Positions 40,012-50,091 are shown, counted from the stretch's first letter. The stretch is 56,196 nucleotides of DNA from Pseudomonadota bacterium (GCA_021800795.1 JAJYYO010000005.1:58055-114250); one strand, 5' to 3'. Made by a program: numbers and translations. Notes: generated by a model not told the origin, from the sequence alone.

Positions 40012-40413
40012 TCAGTTCGGGCGGTTCCTCATGTGATCGGCAAGCTTGGTCAACGCATCCGACAAACCCGCGCGCAAAGCTCCGTCTTCGACCACTTCGC
40101 TCAACGCCTGATTCATGCACATCATCCACTGGTCGCGCTCGGCGGTGCCGATGGCGAAAGGAAAATGCCGGCGACGCAAGAAAGGTTCGCCGAACTCCTG
40201 TACATACAGTTGAGGCCCGCCCAGCCAGCCGGACAGAAACTTGAACAGCTTGCTGTTCGCGCCCTGCAAATCCGCTGCATGTATTCTGCGGATGCCGTAG
40301 GCCTCCGGCAGTTCGTCCATCAGCTGGTAGAAGCGATCCACCAGCGCATGGATTTTTTCCGCTCCGCCGATACGTTGATAGTGTGTTTGTTGTTCCGATT
40401 GCATATTTACCAT
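40012..40413 (-). CDS. group II truncated hemoglobin (TrHbO-like)
   Basis: This 133-residue globin fits truncated hemoglobin group II. It has YQRIGGAEKIHALVDRFYQLM at the start, a B10-region tyrosine, LFKFLSGWLGGPQLYVQEFG in the E-F region, HFPFAIGTAERDQWMMCM around the proximal histidine F8 with the G8 tryptophan, and a short final helix. These proteins bind oxygen, NO or sulfide; the physiological ligand cannot be told from sequence. The alternative start MQSEQ lies three codons in. The first codons overlap the 3' end of pldA by seven bases, so both are likely in one transcript with the phospholipase first. Confidence 0.9.
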   Translation of the reverse strand: MVNMQSEQQTHYQRIGGAEKIHALVDRFYQLMDELPEAYGIRRIHAADLQGANSKLFKFLSGWLGGPQLYVQEFGEPFLRRRHFPFAIGTAERDQWMMCMNQALSEVVEDGALRAGLSDALTKLADHMRNRPN

Positions 40414-41519
40414 TCCCTGAACGAAACGCCCAGCCCCATCGTGGTCTGTCGATGATTATAATCAATCAGGCTCTCACCGTAACCGCTGGTGATTTGCGCA
40501 TGCATGCGCGCGGCCTTGCCCAAAGCAACAGGCATGGACCAGTCAAGCTGCACAAAACCCAGATTCTGATTTAAATTCAAATTATTGCGTAACAACAAGG
40601 CGACCGACTGCGATTTGTTGTCCGGCTCCCAGCGAAGCACCAGATCACCATACCCCATATAGTGAAGGATGTCAGGGTTGTCATCCTTTGCCGCACTCTC
40701 GGGAACACGCCACCAGCCGCGCCCCAGCAACGAAGTGTTACCCCACTCCCAGCCGCCTTGCGCATACAAGCGATTCCAGCTGCGCGATTCCGGATTCGGC
40801 TGACCATTTGACTGATGAAGAAAACCAAGATTGAGCAGCTTCCACCCGGTTTCATTGCCCGTGCCAAGGGTGGCAATCAGTTCAGGCTCGTAATCGGTTG
40901 CCCGGAACGGCGATGAATTGCGCGTATTGAACACCTGCCAATAAGACTGCTGGGTGTATGCACCCCACACGCGCAAGGTCTTCAATCCCCCTATATCCAG
41001 ATTTTCCTGGGTGGCAATATCCGCCTTGAAACTCAGCTGGAACTTCGCCTCCATCGCATCCAGGTCATACGGCGTCAATACAGTATGGCCGATTGCGGGC
41101 GATGAAGGCTGAGGGTTCGTATTGCTGGTTTTTTGGATAATCAGGTAACTTTGCTGATGCGGCTGCAACCGATCCAGCGTTTTCGAATCACGGCCTATGC
41201 GATTATCCAGATCCCATACCCGGGTCAAATAAGAACGTCCATCCGCCGGCTTGAGTTGCTCTTCAGGGACTGAAAACGGTGTTTCGGGTTTTGCCTTTGC
41301 CGCCATCACAGGCAGTGCTATTGCGGGTTGTACCTGCGCCCGTTCAACAGTCGTGCCCGCCTGCGCCTTGTCGAAACAGCTCAGACGCGCAGCATCGTTG
41401 TCAGGATAGTTTTTTGCACACAGCGCAAAATCCTCACCGCCCGCATAAGCCATCTGGACGCTGCACAGGCCCGAAGCAAACAGAAAAATCAAATTGTTGA
41501 ATTTATAATTGTTTTCCAT
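40407..41519 (-). CDS. pldA: outer-membrane phospholipase A
   Basis: This 370-residue precursor has a signal peptide (NLIFLFASGLCSVQMAYA) and a periplasmic N-terminal segment with cysteines near 34 and 48. A 12-strand barrel region follows. The OMPLA catalytic motif appears as GFLHQSNGQPNPESRSWNR, giving His and Ser in HQS and the Asn in SWNR (OMPLA H142, S144, N156). GWWRVPE and the C-terminal TMGLGVSFREW with terminal aromatic residue suit barrel assembly. The enzyme hydrolyses phospholipids that reach the outer leaflet. The N-terminal extension of about 100 residues (41-150, Pro/Lys-rich) before the barrel is longer than in E. coli. The globin gene follows, overlapping by seven bases. Confidence 0.88.
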   Translation of the reverse strand: MENNYKFNNLIFLFASGLCSVQMAYAGGEDFALCAKNYPDNDAARLSCFDKAQAGTTVERAQVQPAIALPVMAAKAKPETPFSVPEEQLKPADGRSYLTRVWDLDNRIGRDSKTLDRLQPHQQSYLIIQKTSNTNPQPSSPAIGHTVLTPYDLDAMEAKFQLSFKADIATQENLDIGGLKTLRVWGAYTQQSYWQVFNTRNSSPFRATDYEPELIATLGTGNETGWKLLNLGFLHQSNGQPNPESRSWNRLYAQGGWEWGNTSLLGRGWWRVPESAAKDDNPDILHYMGYGDLVLRWEPDNKSQSVALLLRNNLNLNQNLGFVQLDWSMPVALGKAARMHAQITSGYGESLIDYNHRQTTMGLGVSFREW

Positions 41520-41533
41520 AATTCAAGACATTT

Positions 41534-42061
41534 TTAAGAAAGAGGGAAGCGCGCCAGTTCCCGATAGCCCACCCCGCCACCCCGTGATTGTACCAATACG
41601 AAATCCTTTATATGCCAGCGCACCGGTGGCATTGCCGGAAGCGGTTCCTCACCCCAGCATGCATTGCGCAACAGTGTGACATGCGGCTTGTATTCATATT
41701 GATCGAAACTGAAGCGATGCATGATCAAATGATGTTCCAGTTTGCCGACCAGTTGCTGCAATGCAGGCGGAACAAAACGCGGTGCGGCATAAATGATGTG
41801 GTTGTGCCCCCAGTAGCGCGCCTCATCGAAACACAACTCAAAGCGCGTCGCACTGACTTCTTCGGCTGCCAGTTTCAAGGCTTCCAGACGATCCACGTCA
41901 ACCTCACCTATAAACAGCAAAGTGGCATGCAAAGTTTCGGGGCGCATCACACGCCCCAAATCTTTCAGTTTTACCTGCCAGTCGGCAAGCGCGCAGCGCT
42001 CAGCGGCAGTTGGCCAAAGTGCCAGAAAAATGCGTACGGTATTGGAAGGCGTCATCATCAT
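41534..42061 (-). CDS. thpR: RNA 2',3'-cyclic phosphodiesterase (2'-5' RNA ligase family)
   Basis: This 175-residue protein is a member of the 2H phosphoesterase family, with both HxTx motifs: [10 protein letters not shown] near 45 and HVTLLRN near 127. [13 protein letters not shown] at the start is typical of ThpR/LigT. It opens 2',3'-cyclic phosphates on RNA ends and can form 2'-5' links in vitro (family knowledge). Three ATG codons in a row begin the gene; any could be used. It is divergent from the large oxidoreductase gene with 129 bp between, and 14 bp upstream of pldA on the same strand. Confidence 0.9.
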   Translation of the reverse strand: MMMTPSNTVRIFLALWPTAAERCALADWQVKLKDLGRVMRPETLHATLLFIGEVDVDRLEALKLAAEEVSATRFELCFDEARYWGHNHIIYAAPRFVPPALQQLVGKLEHHLIMHRFSFDQYEYKPHVTLLRNACWGEEPLPAMPPVRWHIKDFVLVQSRGGGVGYRELARFPLS

Positions 42062-42190
42062 GATGGCTGTATTTTATCCGCAATCAGTACATGGTCGAGA
42101 GATGCGCCACAATCAGGTAAAATACGCATCAGACAAATAACATCAAGTACATGCCTAAAAATCAATTTGGCATGCACTTCAAGGAATCTC

Positions 42191-45100
42191 ATGACCGTGC
42201 GTTTGCGTGAAATCCCCTATAACTACACCTCGTTTTCCGACCGGGAGATCGTGTTACGCCTGCTGGGTTCCGAGGCATGGGACATCATCAACACCTTGCG
42301 CACCGAGCGTCGCACGGGCCGCTCGGCACAAATGCTCTACGAGGTGCTGGGCGACATCTGGGTAGTATCGCGCAATCCCTATTTGCAGGACGATCTGCTC
42401 GGCAACAGGAAACGCCGCGGCGCGCTGATCGACGCGTTGCATCACCGCCTGGATGCAATCGAAGCGCGTCGTCAGAACAACACCATAGTCGGGCGTTTAC
42501 TGGAACTGGCGCGCATTGCGGTCGATCAATTTTCCGATGAATTCGACCGTACCCTGCTCTTGCGTAAACGCGCCCTGCGCGAACTCAAGCGTCACACCCG
42601 CTCCGACAACATCCAGTTCGACGGACTGGCGCGCGTCTCGCATGTAACGGATGCAACCGACTGGCGCGTGGAATATCCATTCGTCGTGCTGCACCCCGAT
42701 TCTGAGGAGGAAATCGCAGCGCTGGTGCGCACCTGCATCGCACTGAAACTGACCATCGTGCCTCGCGGGGGCGGCACGGGTTACACCGGCGGCGCCGTGC
42801 TGCTGGACAAATATTCGGCGGTCATCAACACCGAAAAACTGGATGCGATTTCCCCTGTAGAGCGCATCGTACTGCCCGGCCTCTCCGAATCCTACGCCAC
42901 CATCCATTGTGGCGCAGGGGTAGTGACACGCCGTGTAATGGAAGCGGCGGACAACAGCGGTCTGGTTTTCGCGGTTGACCCGACATCGGCTGATGCCTCA
43001 TGCATAGGCGGCAACGTTTCCATGAATGCAGGCGGCAAGAAGGCGGTGCTGTGGGGCACGGCACTGGACAATCTGGCCTCATGGCGCATGGTCACCCCGG
43101 ACGGGCTGTGGATGACAGTCGAGCGACTGAACCATAACCTGGGCAAGATTCACGATGTCGCAACGACCACTTTTCGCATCAGCCGGTTCGAGGTTGACGG
43201 CAAAACGCCACACGGCGAACCCGAAATTCTGACGATACCCGGCAGCGCGTTCCGCAAGGCGGGCTTGGGCAAGGATGTCACCGACAAGTTTCTGGCAGGC
43301 CTCCCCGGCATACAGAAGGAAGGCTGCGACGGCATCATCACCTCGGCGCGCTTTATCCTGCATCGCGCGCATGCCCATACCCGCACCGTGTGTCTGGAGT
43401 TTTTCGGCCAGGTCAGGGAAGCCGTACCCGCCATCGTCGAAATTACCGAACTTTTCAAACCGCGCGCGGATAACCCTTCTCCCTTCTCCCTTCGCCCTTC
43501 TCAGGTTTATCTTGCCGGCCTGGAGCATCTGGATGAGCGCTATCTCAAGGCGGTAGGCTATGCCACAAAGTCCCGTCGCGGTGTCCGTCCCAAGATGGTG
43601 CTGGTCGCCGACGTGGTAAGCGATGATGCCGATGCGGCGGCCATGGTCGCCTCGGAAATCGTGCGCCTCGCCAATCTGCGTCACGGCGAAGGATTCATCG
43701 CGGTATCCGCCGAGGCGCGCAAGAAATTCTGGCTGGATCGCGCTCGTACCGCAGCCATCGCCAAACACACCAACGCCTTCAAAATCAACGAAGACGTGGT
43801 CATCCCGCTGCCGCGCATGGGCGATTACTGCGACGGCGTGGAACGCATCAACATCGAACTGTCGCTGAGGAATAAAATCTCCTTGCTGGATGCGCTGGAC
43901 GGGTTTTTTGCCGGCGAATTGCCGCTGTATTATCAGGATGACAAACAACTGGGGGATGCGGAGCTGCTGGGCACTCGCACTCAGGATGCCAGAAAACTGC
44001 TGTCTGAGGTGCGCATCCGCTGGGAGTGGCTCAGAGACAATCTGGATAAACCCAGTTCCGAGTCGTTAGACGTTAGTTTCGAGTCAACCCCTCAATCCAC
44101 AACAAGCGACTACCGACTAGCGACTAGCGACTGCACGGTATTCGAAGCCCTGCAAAACCACACCATACGCGCCTCCTGGAAGCTGGAACTGCGTGAAAAA
44201 CTGCGCCATATTTTCAGCGGCAGCACCTATCAGCCTGTGCTGGATGGCTGCACCGCAATTCATCAACAGGTGCTCAAGAGTCGCGTGTTTGTCGCGCTGC
44301 ACATGCATGCGGGTGACGGCAATGTGCATACCAACATTCCGGTCAATTCCGACAACTACGAAATGTTGCAACAGGCCTATGCTGCGGTGGATCGCATCAT
44401 GCAACTCGCCAAGGATCTGGGCGGCGTAATTTCCGGCGAACACGGCATCGGCATCACCAAGTATGATTACCTTGAAGAAAAAGAAATCGCGCCGTTTATC
44501 GCCTACAAACAAAGGATAGACCCCGAAGGCCGCTTCAACAAGGGTAAACTGTTGCCGGGCAGCAACCTGGAACGCGCTTACACACCCAGCTTTAACCTGA
44601 TGGAACTGGAAAGCCTGATTCTGGAAAAGAGCGAACTGGGCGAGATTGCCGATTCGATCAAGGACTGCCTGCGTTGCGGAAAATGCAAACCGGTGTGCAC
44701 CACCCATGTTCCGCGCGCCAATCTGCTGTATTCACCGCGCAACAAGATCTTGGCCACCTCCTTGCTGATCGAAGCCTTTCTGTATGAAGAACAGACGCGG
44801 CGCGGTATTTCCATCCAGCATTTCGACGAATTCAACGACGTGGCCGACCACTGTACGGTATGCCACAAGTGCCTGAACCCCTGCCCTGTGAACATCGATT
44901 TCGGCGATGTCTCAATGGCCATGCGCAACTTTCTGCGCAAACAGGGGAAAAAGAAATATAACCCGATTGCCGCCACCTCGATGCTGTACCTCAACACCAC
45001 CGACCCGGTCACCATCAAACTGATGCGTAAAGTGATGATCGAATGGTCGTACAAGGGACAGCGACTGGCGCACGGCATCGGCAAGAGGCTGGGGCTGTTC

Positions 45101-46132
45101 AAGCAACAGACGGCACACCCGCCCTCAACCGTGGGCAAACCGAATATCCAGTCGCGGGTGATACATTTCATCAACAAACCGATGCCGGGCAATTTACCCA
45201 AAAAGACATCGCGCGCGCTGCTGGATATTGAGGACAACAGCGTGATACCGATCATCCGTAATCCACAGTTGTCCGGCGAAGAGTCAGAGGCTGTGTTTTA
45301 CTTCCCCGGTTGCGGATCGGAGCGCCTGTTTGGTCAGGTGGGGCTGGCCACCCAGGCGATGTTGTACGAGGCAGGCGCCATTACCGTTCTGCCGCCCGGC
45401 TATTTGTGCTGCGGCTACCCGCAAAACGCCTCGGGCCAGGGCGACAAGGCCTCGCAGATCACCATGGACAATCGCGTGCTGTTCCATCGCGTTGCCAACA
45501 CCCTTAATTATCTGAATATCAAAACGGTGATTGTGTCGTGCGGAACCTGCATGGATCAGTTGCAGAAATATCAGTTCGACAAGATTTTCCCCGGCTGCCG
45601 CCTGCTCGACATCCACGAATATCTGTTGGAAAAGAACATTACCCTGGCAAAGGGTAATGTTCTTGCGGCGAAGGCCAACGGCCTGAGCCAAAAGAACGTG
45701 AAGCTGCAAGGCGTTATCGGCACGCGCTACATGTACCATGAGCCTTGTCACTCGCCGATGAAGACCTATCAGTCGCAAAGGGTAGTGAACGAGCTGATGG
45801 CGACAAACGTACCGATCAACGAACGCTGCTGCGGCGAGTCGGGCACCTTTGGCGTGGCACTGCCGCACATCGCCACGCAGGTGCGTTTCCGCAAGGAGGA
45901 GGAAATGCGCAGCGGCGCGGACGCGTTGCGCGCCGACGGCTTCGACGGTGAAATCAAGATTCTCACCTCCTGCCCTGCCTGCCAGCAAGGCCTTTCCCGC
46001 TACAACGAAGACAGCGGCACCACCAGCGACTATATCGTGGTGGAAATGGCCAGACTTCTGCTGGGGGAGAACTGGCTGCCGGAATTTGTCGACAAGGCGA
46101 ATAATGGCGGAATCGAAAGAGTATTGCTTTAG
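42191..46132 (+). CDS. large FAD- and iron-sulfur-containing oxidoreductase (DUF3683, GlcD/GlcF-like fusion)
   Basis: This 1313-residue fusion comprises an N-terminal DUF3683 region (about 1-150) and an FAD-binding type 4 domain (about 165-330, [17 protein letters not shown]). An FAD-oxidase C-terminal domain follows (to about 790, [18 protein letters not shown]). A two-cluster ferredoxin domain ([16 protein letters not shown] and [18 protein letters not shown]) and two CCG domains ([19 protein letters not shown]) complete it. It should oxidise a 2-hydroxy acid such as D-lactate or glycolate and pass electrons to the membrane; the substrate is unknown. AAGGA precedes the ATG at 42191. Two heptamer-repeat inserts lie at 43474-43501 and 44054-44131. 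The TAG stop overlaps another repeat at 46131. Confidence 0.9.
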   Translation: MTVRLREIPYNYTSFSDREIVLRLLGSEAWDIINTLRTERRTGRSAQMLYEVLGDIWVVSRNPYLQDDLLGNRKRRGALIDALHHRLDAIEARRQNNTIVGRLLELARIAVDQFSDEFDRTLLLRKRALRELKRHTRSDNIQFDGLARVSHVTDATDWRVEYPFVVLHPDSEEEIAALVRTCIALKLTIVPRGGGTGYTGGAVLLDKYSAVINTEKLDAISPVERIVLPGLSESYATIHCGAGVVTRRVMEAADNSGLVFAVDPTSADASCIGGNVSMNAGGKKAVLWGTALDNLASWRMVTPDGLWMTVERLNHNLGKIHDVATTTFRISRFEVDGKTPHGEPEILTIPGSAFRKAGLGKDVTDKFLAGLPGIQKEGCDGIITSARFILHRAHAHTRTVCLEFFGQVREAVPAIVEITELFKPRADNPSPFSLRPSQVYLAGLEHLDERYLKAVGYATKSRRGVRPKMVLVADVVSDDADAAAMVASEIVRLANLRHGEGFIAVSAEARKKFWLDRARTAAIAKHTNAFKINEDVVIPLPRMGDYCDGVERINIELSLRNKISLLDALDGFFAGELPLYYQDDKQLGDAELLGTRTQDARKLLSEVRIRWEWLRDNLDKPSSESLDVSFESTPQSTTSDYRLATSDCTVFEALQNHTIRASWKLELREKLRHIFSGSTYQPVLDGCTAIHQQVLKSRVFVALHMHAGDGNVHTNIPVNSDNYEMLQQAYAAVDRIMQLAKDLGGVISGEHGIGITKYDYLEEKEIAPFIAYKQRIDPEGRFNKGKLLPGSNLERAYTPSFNLMELESLILEKSELGEIADSIKDCLRCGKCKPVCTTHVPRANLLYSPRNKILATSLLIEAFLYEEQTRRGISIQHFDEFNDVADHCTVCHKCLNPCPVNIDFGDVSMAMRNFLRKQGKKKYNPIAATSMLYLNTTDPVTIKLMRKVMIEWSYKGQRLAHGIGKRLGLFKQQTAHPPSTVGKPNIQSRVIHFINKPMPGNLPKKTSRALLDIEDNSVIPIIRNPQLSGEESEAVFYFPGCGSERLFGQVGLATQAMLYEAGAITVLPPGYLCCGYPQNASGQGDKASQITMDNRVLFHRVANTLNYLNIKTVIVSCGTCMDQLQKYQFDKIFPGCRLLDIHEYLLEKNITLAKGNVLAAKANGLSQKNVKLQGVIGTRYMYHEPCHSPMKTYQSQRVVNELMATNVPINERCCGESGTFGVALPHIATQVRFRKEEEMRSGADALRADGFDGEIKILTSCPACQQGLSRYNEDSGTTSDYIVVEMARLLLGENWLPEFVDKANNGGIERVLL
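43474..43501. repeat. heptamer repeat in FAD oxidoreductase gene
   Basis: Four tandem 7-bp units: CCCTTCT, CCCTTCT, CCCTTCG, CCCTTCT. They encode [14 protein letters not shown] residues between FKPRAD and [10 protein letters not shown], in frame. Unlike the leuS inserts, no opposite-oriented arm is seen nearby. Confidence 0.75.
44054..44131. repeat. inverted heptamer-repeat insert in FAD oxidoreductase gene
   Basis: Left: five degenerate units AGTTCCG, AGTCGTT, AGACGTT, AGTTTCG, AGTCAAC at 44054-44088. Right: AAGCGAC, TACCGAC, TAGCGAC, TAGCGAC at 44104-44131, the opposite orientation (GTCGCTA on the other strand). The insert adds about 26 residues, [15 protein letters not shown] onward, before TVFEALQNH. 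It is in frame, with no stop. Confidence 0.75.
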
Positions 46133-46198
46133 GATTGAGGATCGAGAACGACCCGTGCTCTGGTTTTGACTTTCACTCAATCCTCACTCCTGAATCCA
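46131..46198. repeat. inverted heptamer repeat at end of FAD oxidoreductase gene
   Basis: Left units AGGATTG, AGGATCG, AGAACGA at 46131-46151. Right units ACTCAAT, CCTCACT, CCTGAAT at 46175-46195, roughly reverse-complementary. The TAG stop of the oxidoreductase gene (46130-46132) is completed by the first repeat bases. It is of the same sequence type as insert 1 in leuS. Confidence 0.75.
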
Positions 46199-46219
46199 CG
46201 ATGCTGCTATGGTTAAATT

Positions 46220-47842
46220 ATGCTGACGCTGCCTCTCGAACCGACTGATGATCGCGCAAATCCGGCTTTCAGGGATGTGACAAGTTGCGAGTTGTGGCTG
46301 GCGCAACTGCAACTGACCAACTTGCAGCTGGCGCACAACAAACTGCTCATTCAGATCAGTGAGTTAAACCGCTATCCGATGCGCGGACTGGATCGCTTCA
46401 ACACCCTGGAATTACTGCGCGAAACGGTAAATCATATACAGGAGGATTACGCCAAAAAACTGGCAGGCAAACCGCTGCCATTGAACGCAATTGAAATGGC
46501 GGCATTCGCATCCATCATACAGCTGTGGCAGGCAATGATGCTGGGCTATCAACGCTGCCTGCAAGCCTGCATTTCCGGTGAAAAGGCGCTTGCCAAACAC
46601 GGCGCAGTATTTTGCCAGCGCTGCCTGTTCTATAGTGGGATGGAAATTTTCGAACACCTGCGCACCGGCTACGAGTTCAGCCCCGCTCTGTGGCATCAAA
46701 TGCACGCACTGTATGCCTACGCCGAACAAAATAAACTGCATCAGACCGAAGTGTCCGACCCGCTGAACGGTCACCCGACAAGCTGTGTCCGCAGCTATAG
46801 CAAAGTACTGCTTGCCTGTTATGCCAATCCCGCCCAAATGACGCGATGGCAATTACAGCAGACGAATATATGGCTCTCAACATGGTGCAACGAGATCACC
46901 GTATCGCGAAGCTGCCACATCAGCAAGAACGACGCCAAACCCCTCGCCGTCAACCTCGCCAGCACGCAAGGCTTGCAACGCTTTGAAGGATTTCCGCGCA
47001 ACGATGCAGTGCGCTATCTGGCGATGGTGCCGCTGAGCAAACTGTTACGCGTTAAAATCATACTGTTAAAACAGGGGCAAACACCGCAACAAACAGGACT
47101 GGGCGATCAGCTCGACAGTCATGCCTGCCTTGATCTGCTCACTTTACTGCATCAATGCTGGTGCGAAGAACAACATATGCGCCGGAATCAACGGCGATCA
47201 ACCGCTCTGCATGTTGAAATTTGCGTCAAGACAGAGCGTATCTACGCTCATTTATTCGGAAAATCCTTCACATCGAGTGACGGCCAGCTCGACAGCCTTG
47301 CGCTCAAACAAATTGCAACGCTGGGCCATGTACTGCAGGCCGAACGTGAACGTGTGGAGATGACCTATCCACTGGAAAACTGGCGGATGGACGACGAGAA
47401 CATCACAGGCGCCCGCCTGACCCGCACTGATGAGGAGGGCGAACGGCTCAGTTGCAATCAGTTGATTGCCCTGCGGCGCATTTCCCTGCGAGAGGGTGAC
47501 AGACAGTTTTTCATGCTTGCAACAACAGCCTGGGTAAACATGACTCAGCTTGGACAGCTGCAAACAGGGATCAAGTATCTGCCGGGCATACCCGTTCCCG
47601 TGAGCATCAGTACCACCGGCATCAACCCGGACAGACCGAAAACAGCGGCTTTTTTACTACCCGCCTTGCCCGTCATCAAGACACCCGCCAGCCTGATCAT
47701 CCCGCGCGGCTGGTTTAAAGCCAAACGGGTGATCGAAATACAACAGCAAGATGGCACGATACTGGCAGTCCGTCTGGGCTTCAGCGTGGAATGCGGGCTG
47801 GATTACGAACGCGTCAGCTTTACGTCAATGGACAGAGGATAG
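46220..47842 (+). CDS. hypothetical protein, possibly PilZ-like at the C-terminus
   Basis: I do not recognise this 540-residue protein with confidence. It is predicted cytoplasmic, with no signal peptide or membrane helix. The N-terminal half is helical and rich in Leu, Gln and Cys (for example ALAKHGAVFCQRCLFYSGMEIFEHL). The second half contains a beta-rich tail with RLSCNQLIALR, IPVPVSISTTGI and PRGWFKAKRVIEIQQQDG, which recalls PilZ-like or c-di-GMP-effector proteins described as atypical PilZ in betaproteobacteria. That link is a weak resemblance only. It starts 21 bp after the repeat at 46131-46198 and converges on phoR with a 46-bp gap. An essential role is not suggested by context. Confidence 0.7.
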   Translation: MLTLPLEPTDDRANPAFRDVTSCELWLAQLQLTNLQLAHNKLLIQISELNRYPMRGLDRFNTLELLRETVNHIQEDYAKKLAGKPLPLNAIEMAAFASIIQLWQAMMLGYQRCLQACISGEKALAKHGAVFCQRCLFYSGMEIFEHLRTGYEFSPALWHQMHALYAYAEQNKLHQTEVSDPLNGHPTSCVRSYSKVLLACYANPAQMTRWQLQQTNIWLSTWCNEITVSRSCHISKNDAKPLAVNLASTQGLQRFEGFPRNDAVRYLAMVPLSKLLRVKIILLKQGQTPQQTGLGDQLDSHACLDLLTLLHQCWCEEQHMRRNQRRSTALHVEICVKTERIYAHLFGKSFTSSDGQLDSLALKQIATLGHVLQAERERVEMTYPLENWRMDDENITGARLTRTDEEGERLSCNQLIALRRISLREGDRQFFMLATTAWVNMTQLGQLQTGIKYLPGIPVPVSISTTGINPDRPKTAAFLLPALPVIKTPASLIIPRGWFKAKRVIEIQQQDGTILAVRLGFSVECGLDYERVSFTSMDRG

Positions 47843-47888
47843 AGAACAGAAGCGTTGTTGCGTCTCCTCAGCGTCTTTAAGGGGTCTT

Positions 47889-49214
47889 CTAATGCCCGTC
47901 ATTTGCTGTACTGGCCGGAAAGACCAGCGAAAAGGTGCTGCCCTTTTCCTGCACACTCACAATTTCCAGTCTGGCCTGATGACGCAGTGCAATGTGCTTG
48001 ACGATGGCCAGTCCCAGTCCGGTACCTCCTGTCTCGCGTGAGCGGCTGCGATCCACCCGGTAAAACCGCTCGGTGAGGCGCGGGATGTGCTGCTCTTCGA
48101 TGCCGATTCCGCTGTCCTGCACCGAAAATACCGGATGCCCGGCACGCAGGGCCCAGCATAATTTAATCGTGCCGCCATCCGGGGTATAGCGCACCGCGTT
48201 GCTGACCAGATTGCCGAACGCACTGCGTAGCTCTTCCCGGTTACCGAAAAATTTCGTCGGCCCTGTCATCTCCAGACTGTGCTGATGCCTGCCGCCGCTT
48301 AACATTTGCCCGTCACGATAGACTTCCCCGAGCAAGCCCTCCATGCTGAAAGTTTCACATCGCAACGGACTCTGATCGTTTTCCAGACGCGACAGAGTCA
48401 GCAAATCCGAAACCAGATGATCCATGCGGCGCGTCTGCTCCGCCATCAGATCCAGGGCGCGGCGTATCTTGTCCTGACTCAGATCAGGCATGTCCTGGAG
48501 GTTTTCCACGAAACCATTCACCACGGTCAGCGGCGTACGCATTTCGTGCGACACATTCGCCACGAAATCCCGGCGCATGGTTTCGATACGCTCCAGCTGA
48601 GTGATGTCCCGGCTGATCAAAAGGCGTTTGTTGCCGCCGTAGGAAATCAGCTTGATGGACAACACCATATCGTCATGGCGCGCCGGTTTCATCACCAGCG
48701 GCTCACTATAATTTCCTGCATGCAGATATTCAATGAATTCCGGCTGGCGCACCAGGTAAGTGATGTCCTGCTGAATATCGCGCTTTGCATTGAGCCCGAA
48801 ATGCTGCTCGGCCAGCGGATTGCACCACTCGATGCGTTTCGCTTCGTTAAGACTTACCACCCCTTCGGGCAACGCAGCGGTGGCTTGCTCGATATTCAAT
48901 AACTCGTTGGCCAACTCCTGCCGCGTCTGATTGTGCTGCTTGACCATCTTGTAAAGCAGCGAGAACACCTCATCCCAAATTCCGTTTGTCTCCGGGATCG
49001 TTTCGATGCGTGCATCCTTGAGCCATACGCCTAACTTGTACAACTGCCACGCGTGGCGTATCACCGCAAAAAACAGCACCAGCACCATGAAGGACAAGGC
49101 AAAGATAGCCGACGCTACCGCCCACAGCAGTAATGCGATCAGCACGCTGTACAGTACGGGCCAACTTACGCGCAACCAGAAATCCTGCAAGGCATGCACT
49201 CGCTGATTAAACAA
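47889..49214 (-). CDS. phoR: phosphate-regulon sensor histidine kinase PhoR
   Basis: This 441-residue membrane kinase has N-terminal hydrophobic helices (about 15-60), a PAS domain (about 105-195, LPEGVVSLNEAKRIEWCNPLAEQHFG) and HisKA with H in FVANVSHEMRTPLTVVNGF (about 218). The HATPase domain follows ([52 protein letters not shown]). This layout, without a large periplasmic domain, matches PhoR, which senses phosphate status through the Pst transporter and PhoU. phoB lies 42 bp upstream on the same strand, supporting the assignment. No pst genes are in the window. Confidence 0.92.
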   Translation of the reverse strand: MFNQRVHALQDFWLRVSWPVLYSVLIALLLWAVASAIFALSFMVLVLFFAVIRHAWQLYKLGVWLKDARIETIPETNGIWDEVFSLLYKMVKQHNQTRQELANELLNIEQATAALPEGVVSLNEAKRIEWCNPLAEQHFGLNAKRDIQQDITYLVRQPEFIEYLHAGNYSEPLVMKPARHDDMVLSIKLISYGGNKRLLISRDITQLERIETMRRDFVANVSHEMRTPLTVVNGFVENLQDMPDLSQDKIRRALDLMAEQTRRMDHLVSDLLTLSRLENDQSPLRCETFSMEGLLGEVYRDGQMLSGGRHQHSLEMTGPTKFFGNREELRSAFGNLVSNAVRYTPDGGTIKLCWALRAGHPVFSVQDSGIGIEEQHIPRLTERFYRVDRSRSRETGGTGLGLAIVKHIALRHQARLEIVSVQEKGSTFSLVFPASTANDGH

Positions 49215-49256
49215 CTAGGTATAAGACTAAGATGCAAAGAGCACTCATCCAGCCCC

Positions 49257-49949
49257 CTACTTATAGCTGGTGGAAAAACGATAGCCGCTGCCGCGCACGG
49301 TCTGGATCAGACTATCCAGCCCGCTGGCTTCCAGTGACGCGCGAAGGCGACGAATATGCACATCCACCGTGCGTTCTTCGACAAACACTTGCGTACCCCA
49401 GACCTGGTCCAGCAATTGCGTGCGACTATACACACGCTCCACATGCGTCATAAAGAAGTGCAACAGACGAAATTCCGTAGGTCCCAGATCGATAGACTGA
49501 CCCATCGCAGTCACGCGATGCGAAGTCGGAGAGAGTTCCAGCCCGCCCGCTGCCACCTTGTCTTCCGAGAGCGTGGGAATGTGACGGCGCATCACGGCGC
49601 GTATCCGCGCCATTAATTCACGCGGCGAGAACGGCTTGGTGATGTAGTCATCCGCACCGGATTCAAGCCCCAATACCTTGTCGCGTTCATCGCCGCGTGC
49701 GGTCAGCATGATAATCGGAATGTCGCGCGTTTGCGCTTCACTGCGCAGCTGTTTAGCCAGTACCACGCCGCTGGTGGAAGGCAACATCCAGTCCAGCAAA
49801 ATCAAATCCGGCGCATGATCGCGTATCTGTTGCCAGGCAGCGTCTGCATCGCTCGCCCGCAATGCCTCAAATCCGGCCTGCGTGACATTAAAAACCAGCA
49901 GCTCCTGGATTGCCGGCTCATCTTCCACAATCAGAATTTTTGCACTCAT
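49257..49949 (-). CDS. phoB: phosphate-regulon response regulator PhoB
   Basis: This 230-residue OmpR-family regulator has an N-terminal receiver (D in [14 protein letters not shown] about 54, K in TKPFSP) and a C-terminal winged helix ([27 protein letters not shown]). The sequence [10 protein letters not shown] and [12 protein letters not shown] are close to E. coli PhoB. On phosphate limitation it should be phosphorylated by PhoR and activate the Pho regulon. AAGGAG lies five bases before the ATG at 49949; a longer frame to 50084 runs through repeat DNA. No clear pho box was found in the upstream 180 bp. Confidence 0.93.
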   Translation of the reverse strand: MSAKILIVEDEPAIQELLVFNVTQAGFEALRASDADAAWQQIRDHAPDLILLDWMLPSTSGVVLAKQLRSEAQTRDIPIIMLTARGDERDKVLGLESGADDYITKPFSPRELMARIRAVMRRHIPTLSEDKVAAGGLELSPTSHRVTAMGQSIDLGPTEFRLLHFFMTHVERVYSRTQLLDQVWGTQVFVEERTVDVHIRRLRASLEASGLDSLIQTVRGSGYRFSTSYK

Positions 49950-49997
49950 CATTGCTCCTTCTATCGAGGCTGTAAATGTGAAACACGCGTAGCGATT

Positions 49998-50044
49998 CGT
50001 TCGTCCCCTCTCCCTTCGGGAGAGGGTTTGGGTGAGGGGAACGG
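49998..50044. repeat. dispersed CCCTCTCCC/GGGAGAGGG stem-loop repeat, copy 2
   Basis: A strong hairpin, CCCTCTCCC-TTC-GGGAGAGGG at 50006-50026, is flanked by TCGTCCCC and GTGAGGGGAACG, which extend the pairing. It belongs to the repeat family seen at 18492 and in leuS insert 3. It lies about 55 bp upstream of phoB. Confidence 0.65.
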
Positions 50045-50091
50045 GCATGGCGTATTTCATTACCAGGGGTGGCATCTTCGCCATGCCCGTT
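50040..50091. repeat. 13-bp inverted repeat upstream of phoB
   Basis: A perfect inverted repeat, AACGGGCATGGCG at 50040-50052 and CGCCATGCCCGTT at 50079-50091, spans a 26-bp loop. There is no T-run on either side, so it is not a classic terminator, though it lies between the symporter and phoB genes on the same strand. It may be the end structure of a small repeat element adjoining the stem-loop at 49998-50044. Confidence 0.6.

Noticed and set aside
41588..42190. Upstream extension of the FAD oxidoreductase frame by 201 codons
   Set aside because: It is antisense to thpR, has no homology, and a good AAGGA site precedes the ATG at 42191.
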